A DNA stretch of 64,000 nucleotides from Aerophototrophica crusticola (lineage in GTDB: Bacteria > Pseudomonadota > Alphaproteobacteria > Azospirillales > Azospirillaceae): NCBI GenBank assembly GCA_001939945.1, contig MOEB01000020.1:26873-90872 (forward strand), given 5' to 3'. Of this stretch, positions 23,232 to 32,480 are shown one piece after another; the first letter of the stretch is position 1, and each line of letters begins with the position of its first letter. The position numbers and the translations under genes are program-made. The notes below the pieces were generated by a model, which had not been told where the DNA came from, searched no databases, and saw only the letters and a program-made list of their open reading frames with translations.

Positions 23232-25727
23232 ATGTTCCGGAACTACGTCACGGTTGCCCTGCGCAACCTGGTCAAGCACAGGCTTTATTCCGCCATCAAC
23301 ATCGTCGGCCTGGCGGTGGGGTTGGCGGCCTGCATCCTGATCCTGCTGTTCGTGCGCAACGAGCTGACCTTCGACCGCCACATCGCGGACGCGGAGCGCG
23401 TCTACCAGGTGATCATGCGGGCCCAGTTGCCCGGGCGCCCTGCCGACACGGTGGCCAACACCCAGCTTCCCATGGGCGACGCCATGAAGGGCGCCTTCCC
23501 GGAGGTTGAGCTGCGCGCCGCCATGGTCCAGCAGAACATGACCTTCCGGACGGGGGAGAAGCTGTTCTCCGAGACCGTCTTCGCCGCCGACCCCGAGTTC
23601 CTGCAGATCTTCGACCTGCCCTTCCTGGAGGGCGACCGCCCTACGGCCCTTGAGGACCGCAGCGGCATCATCCTGTCGGAGGAGGTCGCGCGGAAATACT
23701 TTGGTGACGAGCCGGCGCTGGGCCGCGTCATCACCGTGGACGGGCAGCATGATTTGCGCGTCTCCGGCGTCTTCAAGAAGCTGCCGCCCAACACCCACCT
23801 GCAGTTCGACGTGCTGGCCCCCATCGGCTCCCCCGCGGTGCGGAACCTGGAACAGACCCGGGCCAACTGGGGTGCCATCAGCTCCACCACCTACGTGAAG
23901 CTGAAGCCCGGCGTGGACGCGGCCGACTTCAACCAGCGCTTCCTCGCCTGGTCCAAGACCGCCTTCCCCGAGATCCGCAGCCCCAACGGCATCGTGAAGC
24001 TGTCCGACATCTTCACCCCCAGCATCCGGCCGCTGCTCTCCATCAACACCGACCCCATCGCCACCTCCATGCGGCAGGGCACGGCCATGACGGAGATCTA
24101 CACCTTCTCCGCCGTGGCGGTGCTGGTGCTGGCCATCGCCTCCATCAACTTCATGAACCTGGCCACCGCCCGGGCCACCCAGCGGGCGCGGGAGGTCTCG
24201 GTCCGCAAGGTGGTGGGCGCCAGCCGCGCCCAGCTCGTCACCCAGTTCGTCAGCGAGTCCGTGCTGCTGACCCTGGTGGGCCTGGTCCTGGCCGTGGCGC
24301 TGGTGGAGCTGGTCCTGCCCGCCTACTCGGCCTTCCTGGGCAAGGAGCTGAGCTTCAACTTCCTGTCCGACCCGGGCCTCGCCGCCATCCTGCTGGGCCT
24401 GACCGTGTTGGTCGGCATCGCCGGCGGCACCTACCCGGCCTTCTTCCTGTCCGGCTTCAAGCCCGCCGCGGTGCTCAAGGGTGCCTCGTCGGGCGTGGGC
24501 GGCGGGTCGGGGCGGCTGCGTATGACCCTGGTGGTGGTGCAGTTCGCCATCTCCATCGCCCTGATGGTGGCCACCGCCATCGTCTACGGCCAGTTCCTCT
24601 ACGCCCAGAACAAGGACCTGGGCTTCGACAAGGAGAACCTGGTGGTGCTGGAGGGCTTCTCCACCCGCGCCATGCGGGAAAAGGCCCGCTCCGTCGCCGA
24701 GCTGATCGCCAAGGACCCGCGCGTGGCGGCCGCCTCCGCCACGGCCATCACCCCCGGCACCTTCGACGAGAACAACACCAACGTGCGCATGCCCGGCCGC
24801 GGTTCCAGCGAGCTGCTGGTGGTCCGGAACGAGCCGGTGGACTTCGACTTCTTCGACACCATGGGCATGAAGCTGGTCGCCGGCCGCATGTTCGACCGCA
24901 ACCGCGGCACCGACTACGTGACCCGGCCGGAATGGATGCGCCCCGGCGGCCAGCGCCCGGCCGGCACGCCGGAAGACTTCCAGATGCCCGCCGCCGTCAT
25001 CCTGAACGAGACCGCGGTGAAGCGGCTGGGCTTCGCCTCCAACGAGGCCGCCCTGGGGCAGACCTACCTGGCGGGTGCCGGGCAGGGGGCCAGCTACAAC
25101 TTCACCATCATCGGCGTGGTGCAGGACTTCCACTTCCGCTCCGTCCGCGACCCCATCGCCCCGGCGCAGTTCTACGTGGACCCGGTGCAGTTCGACGCGG
25201 TTGCGGTGCGGGTCAAGCCGGGTGACGTGCCGGGCGCCCTGGCGGCCATCGACAATGCCTGGAAGCAGTTCTTCCCGGACACCCCCGCCCAGCGGGTCTT
25301 CCTGGACGACCGCATCCAGCAGCTCTACGACCAGGAGCGGCAGATGGCCACCATGTTCGCCGCCTTCGCCGGCCTGGCCATCATCATCGCCTGCCTCGGC
25401 CTGTTCGGCCTGGCCAGCTTCACCGCCGAGCGCCGGACGAAGGAGATCGGCCTGCGCAAGGTGCTGGGCGCCAGCGTCCCGGACATCGTCCGCCTGCTGG
25501 TCTGGCAGTTCAGCAAGCCGGTGCTGGTGGCCAACCTGATCGCCTGGCCCATCGCCTGGTACGGGATGGGCCACTGGCTGCAGGGCTTCACCTACCGCAT
25601 CGACATGAACCCGGCCCTGTTCCTGGGCGCCGGCGTGGTGGCCCTGGCCATCGCGTGGCTGACGGTGGGCCTGCACGCCGCCAAGGTGGCCCAGGCCAAG
25701 CCGATCAAGGCGCTGCGGTACGAGTAA
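23232..25727 (+). CDS. MacB/FtsX-type ABC exporter permease (2 of 3)
   Basis: An 831-residue permease with the same plan as the one at 16452: first span near 18-42 (INIVGLAVGLAACILILLF), MacB-like periplasmic domain, three spans between about 290 and 410, a repeat of the unit, and final spans after 710 ending IKALRYE. Conserved cytoplasmic loops REVSVRKVVGAS and TKEIGLRKVLGAS mark the coupling helices to the ATPase. It starts 48 bases after the ATPase gene. Export substrate unknown; lipids, lipoproteins or peptides are typical for relatives. Confidence 0.9.
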   Translation: MFRNYVTVALRNLVKHRLYSAINIVGLAVGLAACILILLFVRNELTFDRHIADAERVYQVIMRAQLPGRPADTVANTQLPMGDAMKGAFPEVELRAAMVQQNMTFRTGEKLFSETVFAADPEFLQIFDLPFLEGDRPTALEDRSGIILSEEVARKYFGDEPALGRVITVDGQHDLRVSGVFKKLPPNTHLQFDVLAPIGSPAVRNLEQTRANWGAISSTTYVKLKPGVDAADFNQRFLAWSKTAFPEIRSPNGIVKLSDIFTPSIRPLLSINTDPIATSMRQGTAMTEIYTFSAVAVLVLAIASINFMNLATARATQRAREVSVRKVVGASRAQLVTQFVSESVLLTLVGLVLAVALVELVLPAYSAFLGKELSFNFLSDPGLAAILLGLTVLVGIAGGTYPAFFLSGFKPAAVLKGASSGVGGGSGRLRMTLVVVQFAISIALMVATAIVYGQFLYAQNKDLGFDKENLVVLEGFSTRAMREKARSVAELIAKDPRVAAASATAITPGTFDENNTNVRMPGRGSSELLVVRNEPVDFDFFDTMGMKLVAGRMFDRNRGTDYVTRPEWMRPGGQRPAGTPEDFQMPAAVILNETAVKRLGFASNEAALGQTYLAGAGQGASYNFTIIGVVQDFHFRSVRDPIAPAQFYVDPVQFDAVAVRVKPGDVPGALAAIDNAWKQFFPDTPAQRVFLDDRIQQLYDQERQMATMFAAFAGLAIIIACLGLFGLASFTAERRTKEIGLRKVLGASVPDIVRLLVWQFSKPVLVANLIAWPIAWYGMGHWLQGFTYRIDMNPALFLGAGVVALAIAWLTVGLHAAKVAQAKPIKALRYE

Positions 25728-25787
25728 GGGCGGGCACGGGGGTGGGGAGGGGGCTCGCCCCCTCCCCGGCGTTGGGGAACGACGATC

Positions 25788-28232
25788 ATGCTGGGCAACT
25801 GGACCACGGTGGCTGTGCGCAACCTGCTGCGGCACAAGCTGTTCACCGCCATCAACATCCTGGGCCTTGCCGTCGGCCTGGCGGCGGCCCTGCTGATCGC
25901 CGTCCATGTGCGGCATGAGCTGTCCTACGACCGGTTCCACGCCAAGGTGGACCGGATCCACCTGGCCTGGTCCACCCAGTTCATCCCTGGCCGCACCCCG
26001 GTGCCGAGCCCCGTCTTCAGCTTGCCCATGGGCCGTGTCCTGGCGGAACAGGTGCCGGGGGTCGAGGCGGTGCTGCAAGTCACCCGCACCGCACAGGTGG
26101 TGAGGTTGGGGGAGGAGACGCGGCTCCTGCGCCTTGCCACGGCATCCCCTGCCTATTTCCGGATGTTCGACGTGGAGGTCCTGTCCGGTGACCCGGCCAC
26201 CGCGCTGGAAAAGCCCTACAGCCTGGTCCTCAGCGCCAAGGAGGCCCAGGGCCTGTTCGGCACCACGGACGTGCTGGGCCGCACCCTGCCGCTAGCCAAC
26301 GGCACCATCCTGACGGTGACGGCGGTGGTGGGCGACCCGCCGGTCAACAGCGATGTCCTGGCCCCGGCCCTCGTCTCCATCAGCACGCCGCTGCCCTTCC
26401 TGGAGCGCATCCGGGAGAGCTGGGGCAACAACTCCTTCCGCACCTTCGTGCTGCTGCAGGAAGGGGCGGCGCCGGATGCCGTGCGCACGGCCATGCAGGA
26501 AGCGGCCAAGCGCAGCTACCCCAACTACAACGAACCCGGCAGCGGCCAGTTCAGCTTCCTTGTCGAGCTGACGCCGCTGGCGAAGCTGCACACCAACCCG
26601 GACATCCTGTTCAACGCCACCTCACCGGAGGTGATCTGGGCCTTCATGGCCCTGGCCGTCCTGATGCTGGCGATCGCCGGGATCAACTTCGTCAACCTCT
26701 CCACCGCCCGGGCGGGGCTGCGGGCGCGGGAGGTGGGGCTGCGCAAGGCGTTCGGCGCCCGGCGCCGCGCGCTGGTGGCCCAGTTCATGGGGGAGGCGGT
26801 GCTGCTGACCCTGGTGGCGGGCCTCATCGCCGTCGCGCTGGTGGAGCTGTCCTTGCCCGTCGTCATGGAAATGCTGGGCGTCCAGATCGACGCGGCCCAC
26901 CGGTCCTTCGGCACGCTCGCCATGCTGGGGATGGCCCTGGCCGTGCTGGTGGGCATGGCCGGCGGCGTCTACCCGGCCCTGGTGCTGTCGGGCTTCCGCC
27001 CAGCGGTGGTGCTGCGCGGGGGCAAGGCCACGGGCGGGCCGGGGCGGCTCCGGGCGGTGCTGGTGGTGGGCCAGTTCAGCGCGGCCATCGCCCTGGCCGT
27101 CTGCACCTGGGTGATCCTGGACCAGACCCGGCATGCCCAGTCCGCACGGCTGGGGTTCGAGCGGGAGAACCTGCTCCTGCTGCGCGGCGTCCCTGACGGC
27201 GGGAACCCGACCTGGGTCACGCTGCGCGACCGGCTGCGGCGGGAACCGGGGGTGCTGGACGCCTCCGGTGCCGCCTGGGTGCCCACCGACCAGTCGGAAT
27301 CGACCAGCAACTATGTGGTGCTGGACGGCCCCCGGGCGGGGGAGGAGACCACCCTCCGCACGGAGCGCGCCGACCACCGGTACCTGAAGGCCATGGGCGC
27401 CACCCTGATCGCCGGCCGCCTGCTTGACGAGCAGCGCGCCACCGACCGGGTGCGCGGGACGCCGGATGGCGGCGCCGAGTCCGTCGATGGCAGGGAAACC
27501 GGGGTGGTGGTGACCCGGTCCCTGGTCCAGCTCATGCGCTGGGGCACGCCGGAAGAGGGGCTGGGCAAGGCCATGACCCTGGGCCGTGGCGACGGCGCCC
27601 TGCGCCTGCGGGTGGTGGGCGTGGTGGACGACGTGCAGTTCGGCTCCGTCCGCCAGCCAAAGGTGCCCACCGTCTTCCTGGCGGACCCGGACACCACCAC
27701 CCTTCTGGTGGTGCGGGTGGCGCCCGATACCCTGCCGGGCATCTTGGGCCGCATCGACGCCCTGTGGAAGGAAACCTATCCGGAGCGGCCGGTGAACCGC
27801 CAGTTCATGGATGAGGAGGTGGAGAAGCTCTATCGGGCGGAGCAGCGCCAAGCCCAGGTGCTGGGCCTGTTCGCCGGCCTTGCCATCATCGTCGCCTGCA
27901 TGGGGCTGTTCGGCCTCGCCGCTTTCCAGGCGGAGCGGCGGACGAAGGAGATCGGCGTGCGCAAGGTGCTGGGCGCCGGGTCCTTCGACATCGTGCGCCT
28001 GCTGGTCTGGCAGTTCTCCCGCCCCGTGCTGGTGGCGAACCTGATCGCCTGGCCCGTCGCCTGGTACGCCATGGGGGAGTGGCTGTCCGGTTTCGCCAGC
28101 CGGGTCAGCCTGGACCCGCTGGTCTTCGTCGCCGTCGGCGCCGTGGCCCTGGCCATCGCCTGGGTGACGGTCGCCGCCCACGCCATCCGCGTCGCCGCCC
28201 GCAAGCCCGTCGTGGCCCTGCGGTATGAGTGA
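25788..28232 (+). CDS. MacB/FtsX-type ABC exporter permease (3 of 3)
   Basis: An 814-residue paralogue of the two other permeases with the same topology, TKEIGVRKVLGAG coupling loop and the end VVALRYE. The periplasmic parts differ clearly from those of permease 2 while spans and coupling loops are well kept, which fits duplication followed by divergence of the substrate-contacting domains. It is the last gene of the operon; repeat R1 copy 3 follows directly after the stop. Two different permeases next to one ATPase gene suggest heterodimers, but this is inference. Confidence 0.9.
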   Translation: MLGNWTTVAVRNLLRHKLFTAINILGLAVGLAAALLIAVHVRHELSYDRFHAKVDRIHLAWSTQFIPGRTPVPSPVFSLPMGRVLAEQVPGVEAVLQVTRTAQVVRLGEETRLLRLATASPAYFRMFDVEVLSGDPATALEKPYSLVLSAKEAQGLFGTTDVLGRTLPLANGTILTVTAVVGDPPVNSDVLAPALVSISTPLPFLERIRESWGNNSFRTFVLLQEGAAPDAVRTAMQEAAKRSYPNYNEPGSGQFSFLVELTPLAKLHTNPDILFNATSPEVIWAFMALAVLMLAIAGINFVNLSTARAGLRAREVGLRKAFGARRRALVAQFMGEAVLLTLVAGLIAVALVELSLPVVMEMLGVQIDAAHRSFGTLAMLGMALAVLVGMAGGVYPALVLSGFRPAVVLRGGKATGGPGRLRAVLVVGQFSAAIALAVCTWVILDQTRHAQSARLGFERENLLLLRGVPDGGNPTWVTLRDRLRREPGVLDASGAAWVPTDQSESTSNYVVLDGPRAGEETTLRTERADHRYLKAMGATLIAGRLLDEQRATDRVRGTPDGGAESVDGRETGVVVTRSLVQLMRWGTPEEGLGKAMTLGRGDGALRLRVVGVVDDVQFGSVRQPKVPTVFLADPDTTTLLVVRVAPDTLPGILGRIDALWKETYPERPVNRQFMDEEVEKLYRAEQRQAQVLGLFAGLAIIVACMGLFGLAAFQAERRTKEIGVRKVLGAGSFDIVRLLVWQFSRPVLVANLIAWPVAWYAMGEWLSGFASRVSLDPLVFVAVGAVALAIAWVTVAAHAIRVAARKPVVALRYE

Positions 28233-28236
28233 GCAT

Positions 28237-28318
28237 GTAGGTCGGATTAGCGAAGCGTAATCCGACGGTCACCGTCGCCGTCGGATTACGGAGCCTTGGG
28301 GCTCCTAATCCGACCTAC
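28237..28318. repeat. Palindromic intergenic repeat, family R1, copy 3 (overlaps the mfd 3' end)
   Basis: An 82-bp copy with GTAGGTCGGATTAG / CTAATCCGACCTAC outer arms. It starts four bases after the stop of permease 3 and runs 33 bases into mfd, where it encodes the last ten residues (GRIRSPKAP plus one) and the TAA stop. Confidence 0.9.
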
Positions 28319-31300
28319 GGCCACCTCCGCCAACACCCCCCGCACCCGGCCCATCCGCCCGGCCGGGTCGTCCCAGGTCACCCGCAGTTTCCCATCGTCC
28401 CGCACCTCCGCCCCTGCGGGCGGTTCCACCCCGGGGCGCAGGCCCAGCACGGCGCCTTTCGGCCCGATATCCAAACTTTCCACCCCTGCCCGGCGGCAGA
28501 GCAGCTTCAATTCGGCAAGGTCCAGCAGCGCCTCCGCCTCCGCCGGCAGGGGCTGGCCGGGGTGGCGGAGGTCGGCGGCCAGGGCGTCGCGCTGGGCCGG
28601 GTCGGTCATGCGTGACAGGCGGGCATAGATTTCCATGCGGCGTCCCGGCTCCGGCACCAGGGCCGGGGGCAGCAGCGCCGGGCGGTCCAGGGCGATGCGG
28701 GGGGACCAGGTCGCATCAGGCGTTTCCCCCTTTGCCGCGGCCATGGCGTCCCGCACCAGGGCCTGGAACAGAGCGGGGCCCACGTCCCTCACATGGCCGG
28801 ACTGGGCCTCCCCCAGCAGGTCGCCGCCGCCGCGCAGCTCCATGTCCCGCTCCGCCACGGCCCAACCGGCGCCCGGCCCCGTCAGGGCCGCCAGGGCGTG
28901 CAGCCGCTCCATCCCCTGGGGGGAGGGCGGCCGGTCCTCCGGCCAGGTCAGGTAGGCCCAGGCCTGCCGCCGCGACCGCCCGACCCGGCCGCGCAGCTGG
29001 TGCAGCTGGGCCAGGCCGAATCGGTCGGCCCGGTGGACGATGATCGTGTTGGCGTTGGGGATGTCCAGGCCGGTCTCCACGATGTTGGTGGCCAGCAACA
29101 CGTCGCAGCCGCCGCGGGCGAATCGCTCCACCCGGTCCTCCAGCTCCTCCGGCCGCAGCTTGCCATGGGCCTCCACCAGCCCCAGCTCGGGCACCAGCCG
29201 GCCCAGCCGCTCCTTCATCGGTTCCAGGTCGTCGATGCGCGGCACGATGACGAAGCCCTGGCCCCCCCGGGCCGCCTCCCGCCGCAGGGTGTCCCGCAAC
29301 AGCCCGTCGGACAGGGTCACGGCCTCCGTCCTCACCGGGCGGCGCTCTGCCGGCAGGGTGGTGATGATGCTCACGTCCCGCAGCCCTTCCAGTGCTTGGC
29401 GCAGGGTGCGGGGGATGGGGGTGGCGGACATGGCCAGGGTATGGGTCCCGGCGGACAGCTCCCGCAGCCGTTCCTTCTGCTTCACGCCGAACCGGTGCTC
29501 CTCATCCAGCACCAGCAGGCCCAGATCCCTGAAGGTGACGCCCTTCGCCAGCACCGCGTGGGTGCCGACGACAAGCCGCAGGGACCCGTCGGCCAGACCC
29601 GCCTTCACCGCCTTGGCGTCCGCCGCCGGCTGGCCGCGGCCAAGATAGCCTGTACTGACCGGGAAGCCGGCGAAGCGGTCGGCGAAGTCCTCCAGATGCT
29701 GCCGGGCGAGGGGGGAAGTGGGTGCCACCACGGCCACCTGCCGCCCGGACATGGCCACGGCAAAGGCCGCCCGCAGGGCCACCTCCGTCTTGCCCACGCC
29801 CACGTCGCCCACCACCAGCCGGTCCATGGTGTGTCCGGCGGCCAGGTCGGCCAGCACGGCGTCGATGGTGGTTTCCTGGTCGGGAGTCAGCTCGTAGGGG
29901 AAGCCGGACAGGAAGGCCCGCCAGGCCCGGCGCGGCGGCTTGATCGGGGGATGACGCGTGGCCTTGCGCCGGGCCGCCGCTTCCAGCAGGGCCCGGGCCA
30001 TCTCCTCCGCCTGGGCCTTGGCCTTGTCCAGCCGGTTGGCCCAGCCCTGGCCGCCCAGCTTGTCCACCCCGGCGCCGGGCCCCGCCGGATGCAGCAGGTC
30101 CAAATTCTCCACCGGCACGAACAGGCTGTCGCCGTCCTTATAGACCAGCTTCAGGCAGTCGTGCGGCGCCCCCGCCGCCTGCACCGCCTCCAGCCCGTCC
30201 GCCAGGGCCACCCCATGCTCCGGGTGGACCACCAGCGCGCCCAGGGCCAAACCCGCCGATTCCGGCAAGGTGGCCGGACCCGCCACCTTGGCCGCCCCCT
30301 GTTTCAGCAGGTCCGTCCGGGCCAGCACCCCGATCCCTGGGGCCGTGAAGCCGGACTCCAGCGGCAGCACCGCCGCGGCGATGGTCCCCGGCGGCAGGGC
30401 CTGGGCCTCCGCCCAGTCCTTCACCACCGCCCCATCACCCAGCCCCCGCCGGCCCACCAGGCGCGCCAGGGCCAGCGCCTCCGACGGGCGGGACACGGCG
30501 GCCACCAGGCGCCGCCCCTCTTTCCGCCAGCCCTCCAGGAAGCTGCGCAGGCCGTCCAGGTCGTCCGGGTCCGGCACTGTCTCCAGGTGGCGCCCACCCC
30601 GGTCGTCCGCTTTCCGCCCCGTTTCCGGCGGGTCGTCGTCCAGTGACGTGACCTTGCGGGTCGCGAGCCCGAAATCCCAGTCGGCCGCGCCCAGGAAGGC
30701 GCTCGCCACCGGCACGGGCGGGTAGGGCGGCAGGCCGGCCTTGCGGTCCAGCTCCATCCGGGCTTGCCGGCGCCGGTGCGCCTCGGTGATCTCCGCCAGC
30801 CGCAGGTCGCGCACCCCCTCCGCCCGCTCATCCAGGCTGACGGGGCAGCCGGGCAACAGGTCGAACAGGCTGTCCATCCGGTCATGGAACAGGGGCAGCC
30901 AGTGCTCCACCCCCGACGGGCGGCGCAGGCCCGCCACCCCCTCCCGCACCGGGTCCCGTCCCGCCGCGGGCCCGGCCAGGGCCGCGTAGCCCCCCTCGAA
31001 CCGCCGCGCCGCCGCCGTGTCCAGCAGCAGTTCCGACGCCGCACCCAGGGTGACGCGCTCCACCGGCTCCCCATCCAGGGTGAGCTTGTCCAGGGTCCGG
31101 CCGGATGGGTACTCGGCCAGGACCACCGCGTTGTCCACCGCCCGGTGGATACGCAGCCGGGTGCCGTTCACCATGGCCTCCCCGGGCTCATCCGCCTCCG
31201 GCAGCAGCACATGTCCCAGCCGCGCCAGCTCGGCCCGCAGGGCGTCCGGGTCAAGCTCCTGCCCGGCCGCCAGCTCCACCGCCGCCCCGGCCAGCGCCTC

Positions 31301-31666
31301 CCGCCCCGGTACTCGGCGCAGCAGGCTCGCGGCGGTGGCCAGCACGATGGCCGGCCCCTCCACCTCCCCCCGCGCCAGGGCGCGAAGGCTCTCCATCCGC
31401 CGGGCCATGATGCCGACGCTGGGGGAAATCCGGTCATAGGGCCGCGCGTCCCAGGCCGGGATGGGGAAGACCCTCACCTCGGGCGCGAAGAAGGCCAGCG
31501 CCCCTGTCAGCATGTCCAGCCGCCGCCGGCTTTCCGCCACATGCAGCAGCGGCACGGGCCCTGCCTGCCGCGCCAAGTCGGCGATCACCTGCGCGTCCCA
31601 CCCCTCCGGCGCCCCCGCGGCAAGGCGGCGGGTGCTGGTCGGGGGCAGGGGGCTGTCCGGGGGCAT
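28286..31666 (-). CDS. mfd: Transcription-repair coupling factor
   Basis: A 1126-residue Mfd that displaces stalled RNA polymerase and recruits UvrA. Visible parts are the N-terminal UvrB-like region, an RNA-polymerase interaction region before about residue 560, and the translocase motor with Walker A GDVGVGKTE, DEEH box in VLDEEHRFG and motif VI QLRGRVGRS, then the TRCF domain. Length is normal. The very C-terminus is unusual because its last ten codons and stop lie inside an R1 repeat, so the native tail may have been replaced. Confidence 0.95.
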   Translation of the reverse strand: MPPDSPLPPTSTRRLAAGAPEGWDAQVIADLARQAGPVPLLHVAESRRRLDMLTGALAFFAPEVRVFPIPAWDARPYDRISPSVGIMARRMESLRALARGEVEGPAIVLATAASLLRRVPGREALAGAAVELAAGQELDPDALRAELARLGHVLLPEADEPGEAMVNGTRLRIHRAVDNAVVLAEYPSGRTLDKLTLDGEPVERVTLGAASELLLDTAAARRFEGGYAALAGPAAGRDPVREGVAGLRRPSGVEHWLPLFHDRMDSLFDLLPGCPVSLDERAEGVRDLRLAEITEAHRRRQARMELDRKAGLPPYPPVPVASAFLGAADWDFGLATRKVTSLDDDPPETGRKADDRGGRHLETVPDPDDLDGLRSFLEGWRKEGRRLVAAVSRPSEALALARLVGRRGLGDGAVVKDWAEAQALPPGTIAAAVLPLESGFTAPGIGVLARTDLLKQGAAKVAGPATLPESAGLALGALVVHPEHGVALADGLEAVQAAGAPHDCLKLVYKDGDSLFVPVENLDLLHPAGPGAGVDKLGGQGWANRLDKAKAQAEEMARALLEAAARRKATRHPPIKPPRRAWRAFLSGFPYELTPDQETTIDAVLADLAAGHTMDRLVVGDVGVGKTEVALRAAFAVAMSGRQVAVVAPTSPLARQHLEDFADRFAGFPVSTGYLGRGQPAADAKAVKAGLADGSLRLVVGTHAVLAKGVTFRDLGLLVLDEEHRFGVKQKERLRELSAGTHTLAMSATPIPRTLRQALEGLRDVSIITTLPAERRPVRTEAVTLSDGLLRDTLRREAARGGQGFVIVPRIDDLEPMKERLGRLVPELGLVEAHGKLRPEELEDRVERFARGGCDVLLATNIVETGLDIPNANTIIVHRADRFGLAQLHQLRGRVGRSRRQAWAYLTWPEDRPPSPQGMERLHALAALTGPGAGWAVAERDMELRGGGDLLGEAQSGHVRDVGPALFQALVRDAMAAAKGETPDATWSPRIALDRPALLPPALVPEPGRRMEIYARLSRMTDPAQRDALAADLRHPGQPLPAEAEALLDLAELKLLCRRAGVESLDIGPKGAVLGLRPGVEPPAGAEVRDDGKLRVTWDDPAGRMGRVRGVLAEVAVGRIRSPKAP

Positions 31667-31760
31667 GGCAGGGTCCGTCTTGGGGGCGGTGGGGGAGCAA
31701 CCCGCGCCGCCGCCCGTCGTTCCGTGGCGTCAATGCTGCTCCACCACCCGCACCAGCTGC

Positions 31761-31852
31761 TTCCCCCGCGCAGGCGGGGGTCCATAGTTCTTCAAACGAC
31801 GGTCGTGTGGGGGGGCGGGTCAAAAACAGTGGACCCCCGCCTTCGCGGGGGA
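31761..31852. repeat. Palindromic intergenic repeat, family R4, copy 1
   Basis: A 92-bp element framed by TTCCCCCGCGCAGGCGGGGG and CCCCCGCCTTCGCGGGGG, with conserved inner TCCATAGTTCTT and GGGTCAAAAAC. It is closely similar to the copy at 47161. It fills much of the 235-base gap upstream of mfd. Confidence 0.85.
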
Positions 31853-31901
31853 GGCGGGGGTCCTTGTGTCCAGGTGGGGACGACAGCAGCTGTGTCGCTG
31901 C

Positions 31902-32174
31902 CTACCCCTCCCGCTTGCCGTGGCTGGCGCCGCCCTGGCCGCGGCCGGTGCGGCTTTGCAGCTCGTCGATCTTCTCCGACGCCTTGGCCTTGGTCAGGTC
32001 GGCGTCGAACGTCTCCCCGGCCTCTTCGGACAGGGTCTTCAGATAGCTGGCCTGGGCGCCGGTCATGGGCTCGTCGCCGGTGGTCCAGTCCTCCGGGTCC
32101 TTCACCCGATTGCTGGGCGTGTTGCCCACATCCTCGGTCTTGGGATTGGGCGCGTGCTGCTGCTTGTCAGCCAT
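31902..32174 (-). CDS. DUF3072 small protein
   Basis: A 90-residue hydrophilic protein with the DUF3072 core: DPEDWTTGDEPMTGAQASYL, then KTLSEEAGE and a KASEKIDEL segment. Function unknown. The ATG at 32174 has GGAGA six bases upstream. It is the first of three small-protein genes downstream of the importer-free region at 32 kb and has its own promoter region shared with the divergent gene at 32292. Confidence 0.8.
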   Translation of the reverse strand: MADKQQHAPNPKTEDVGNTPSNRVKDPEDWTTGDEPMTGAQASYLKTLSEEAGETFDADLTKAKASEKIDELQSRTGRGQGGASHGKREG

Positions 32175-32291
32175 CTCGGTTCTCCAAAACAGGAACAGAT
32201 AGCGAACAAGTGATGGCGGCATTGGTTCCCGTCTGGCAGGCGGCGCCACGGTCGGCTACACCAAATCCCAGACCGGAACCATGAGGCGGAC

Positions 32292-32480
32292 ATGAGGATC
32301 GAGGAGCAACTGGCGATCAAGCTGCTGGCCCAGGCCTCCGCCATGCTGGGCCGCGCGGTAAACGAGACCCTCTGCACGGAACCGGACCGCCGGGTCGTCC
32401 GCGGCATGGTGGCGGAGGCGAAGGAACTGCTCCAGGAGTTCGAGGAACAGTATTTCGACGACCCGGCGCCGAAAGCTTAG
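32292..32480 (+). CDS. Small acidic protein of unknown function
   Basis: A 62-residue protein, mostly helical by composition (EEQLAIKLLAQASAMLG, GMVAEAKELLQEFEEQ). No family recognised. It is divergent from the DUF3072 gene, and its TAG stop overlaps the TAA stop of the convergent gene at 32477 by two bases. No strong ribosome site is seen, so the start could be wrong. Confidence 0.55.
   Translation: MRIEEQLAIKLLAQASAMLGRAVNETLCTEPDRRVVRGMVAEAKELLQEFEEQYFDDPAPKA

Noticed and set aside
22311..26078. Very long minus-strand open frame over the exporter genes
   Set aside because: It mirrors codon positions of strong plus-strand genes in high-GC DNA, is His/Gly/Gln-rich and shows no domain.
31761..31852. 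Insertion sequence
   Set aside because: Only 92 bases and no transposase frame; treated as a MITE-like or REP-like repeat.
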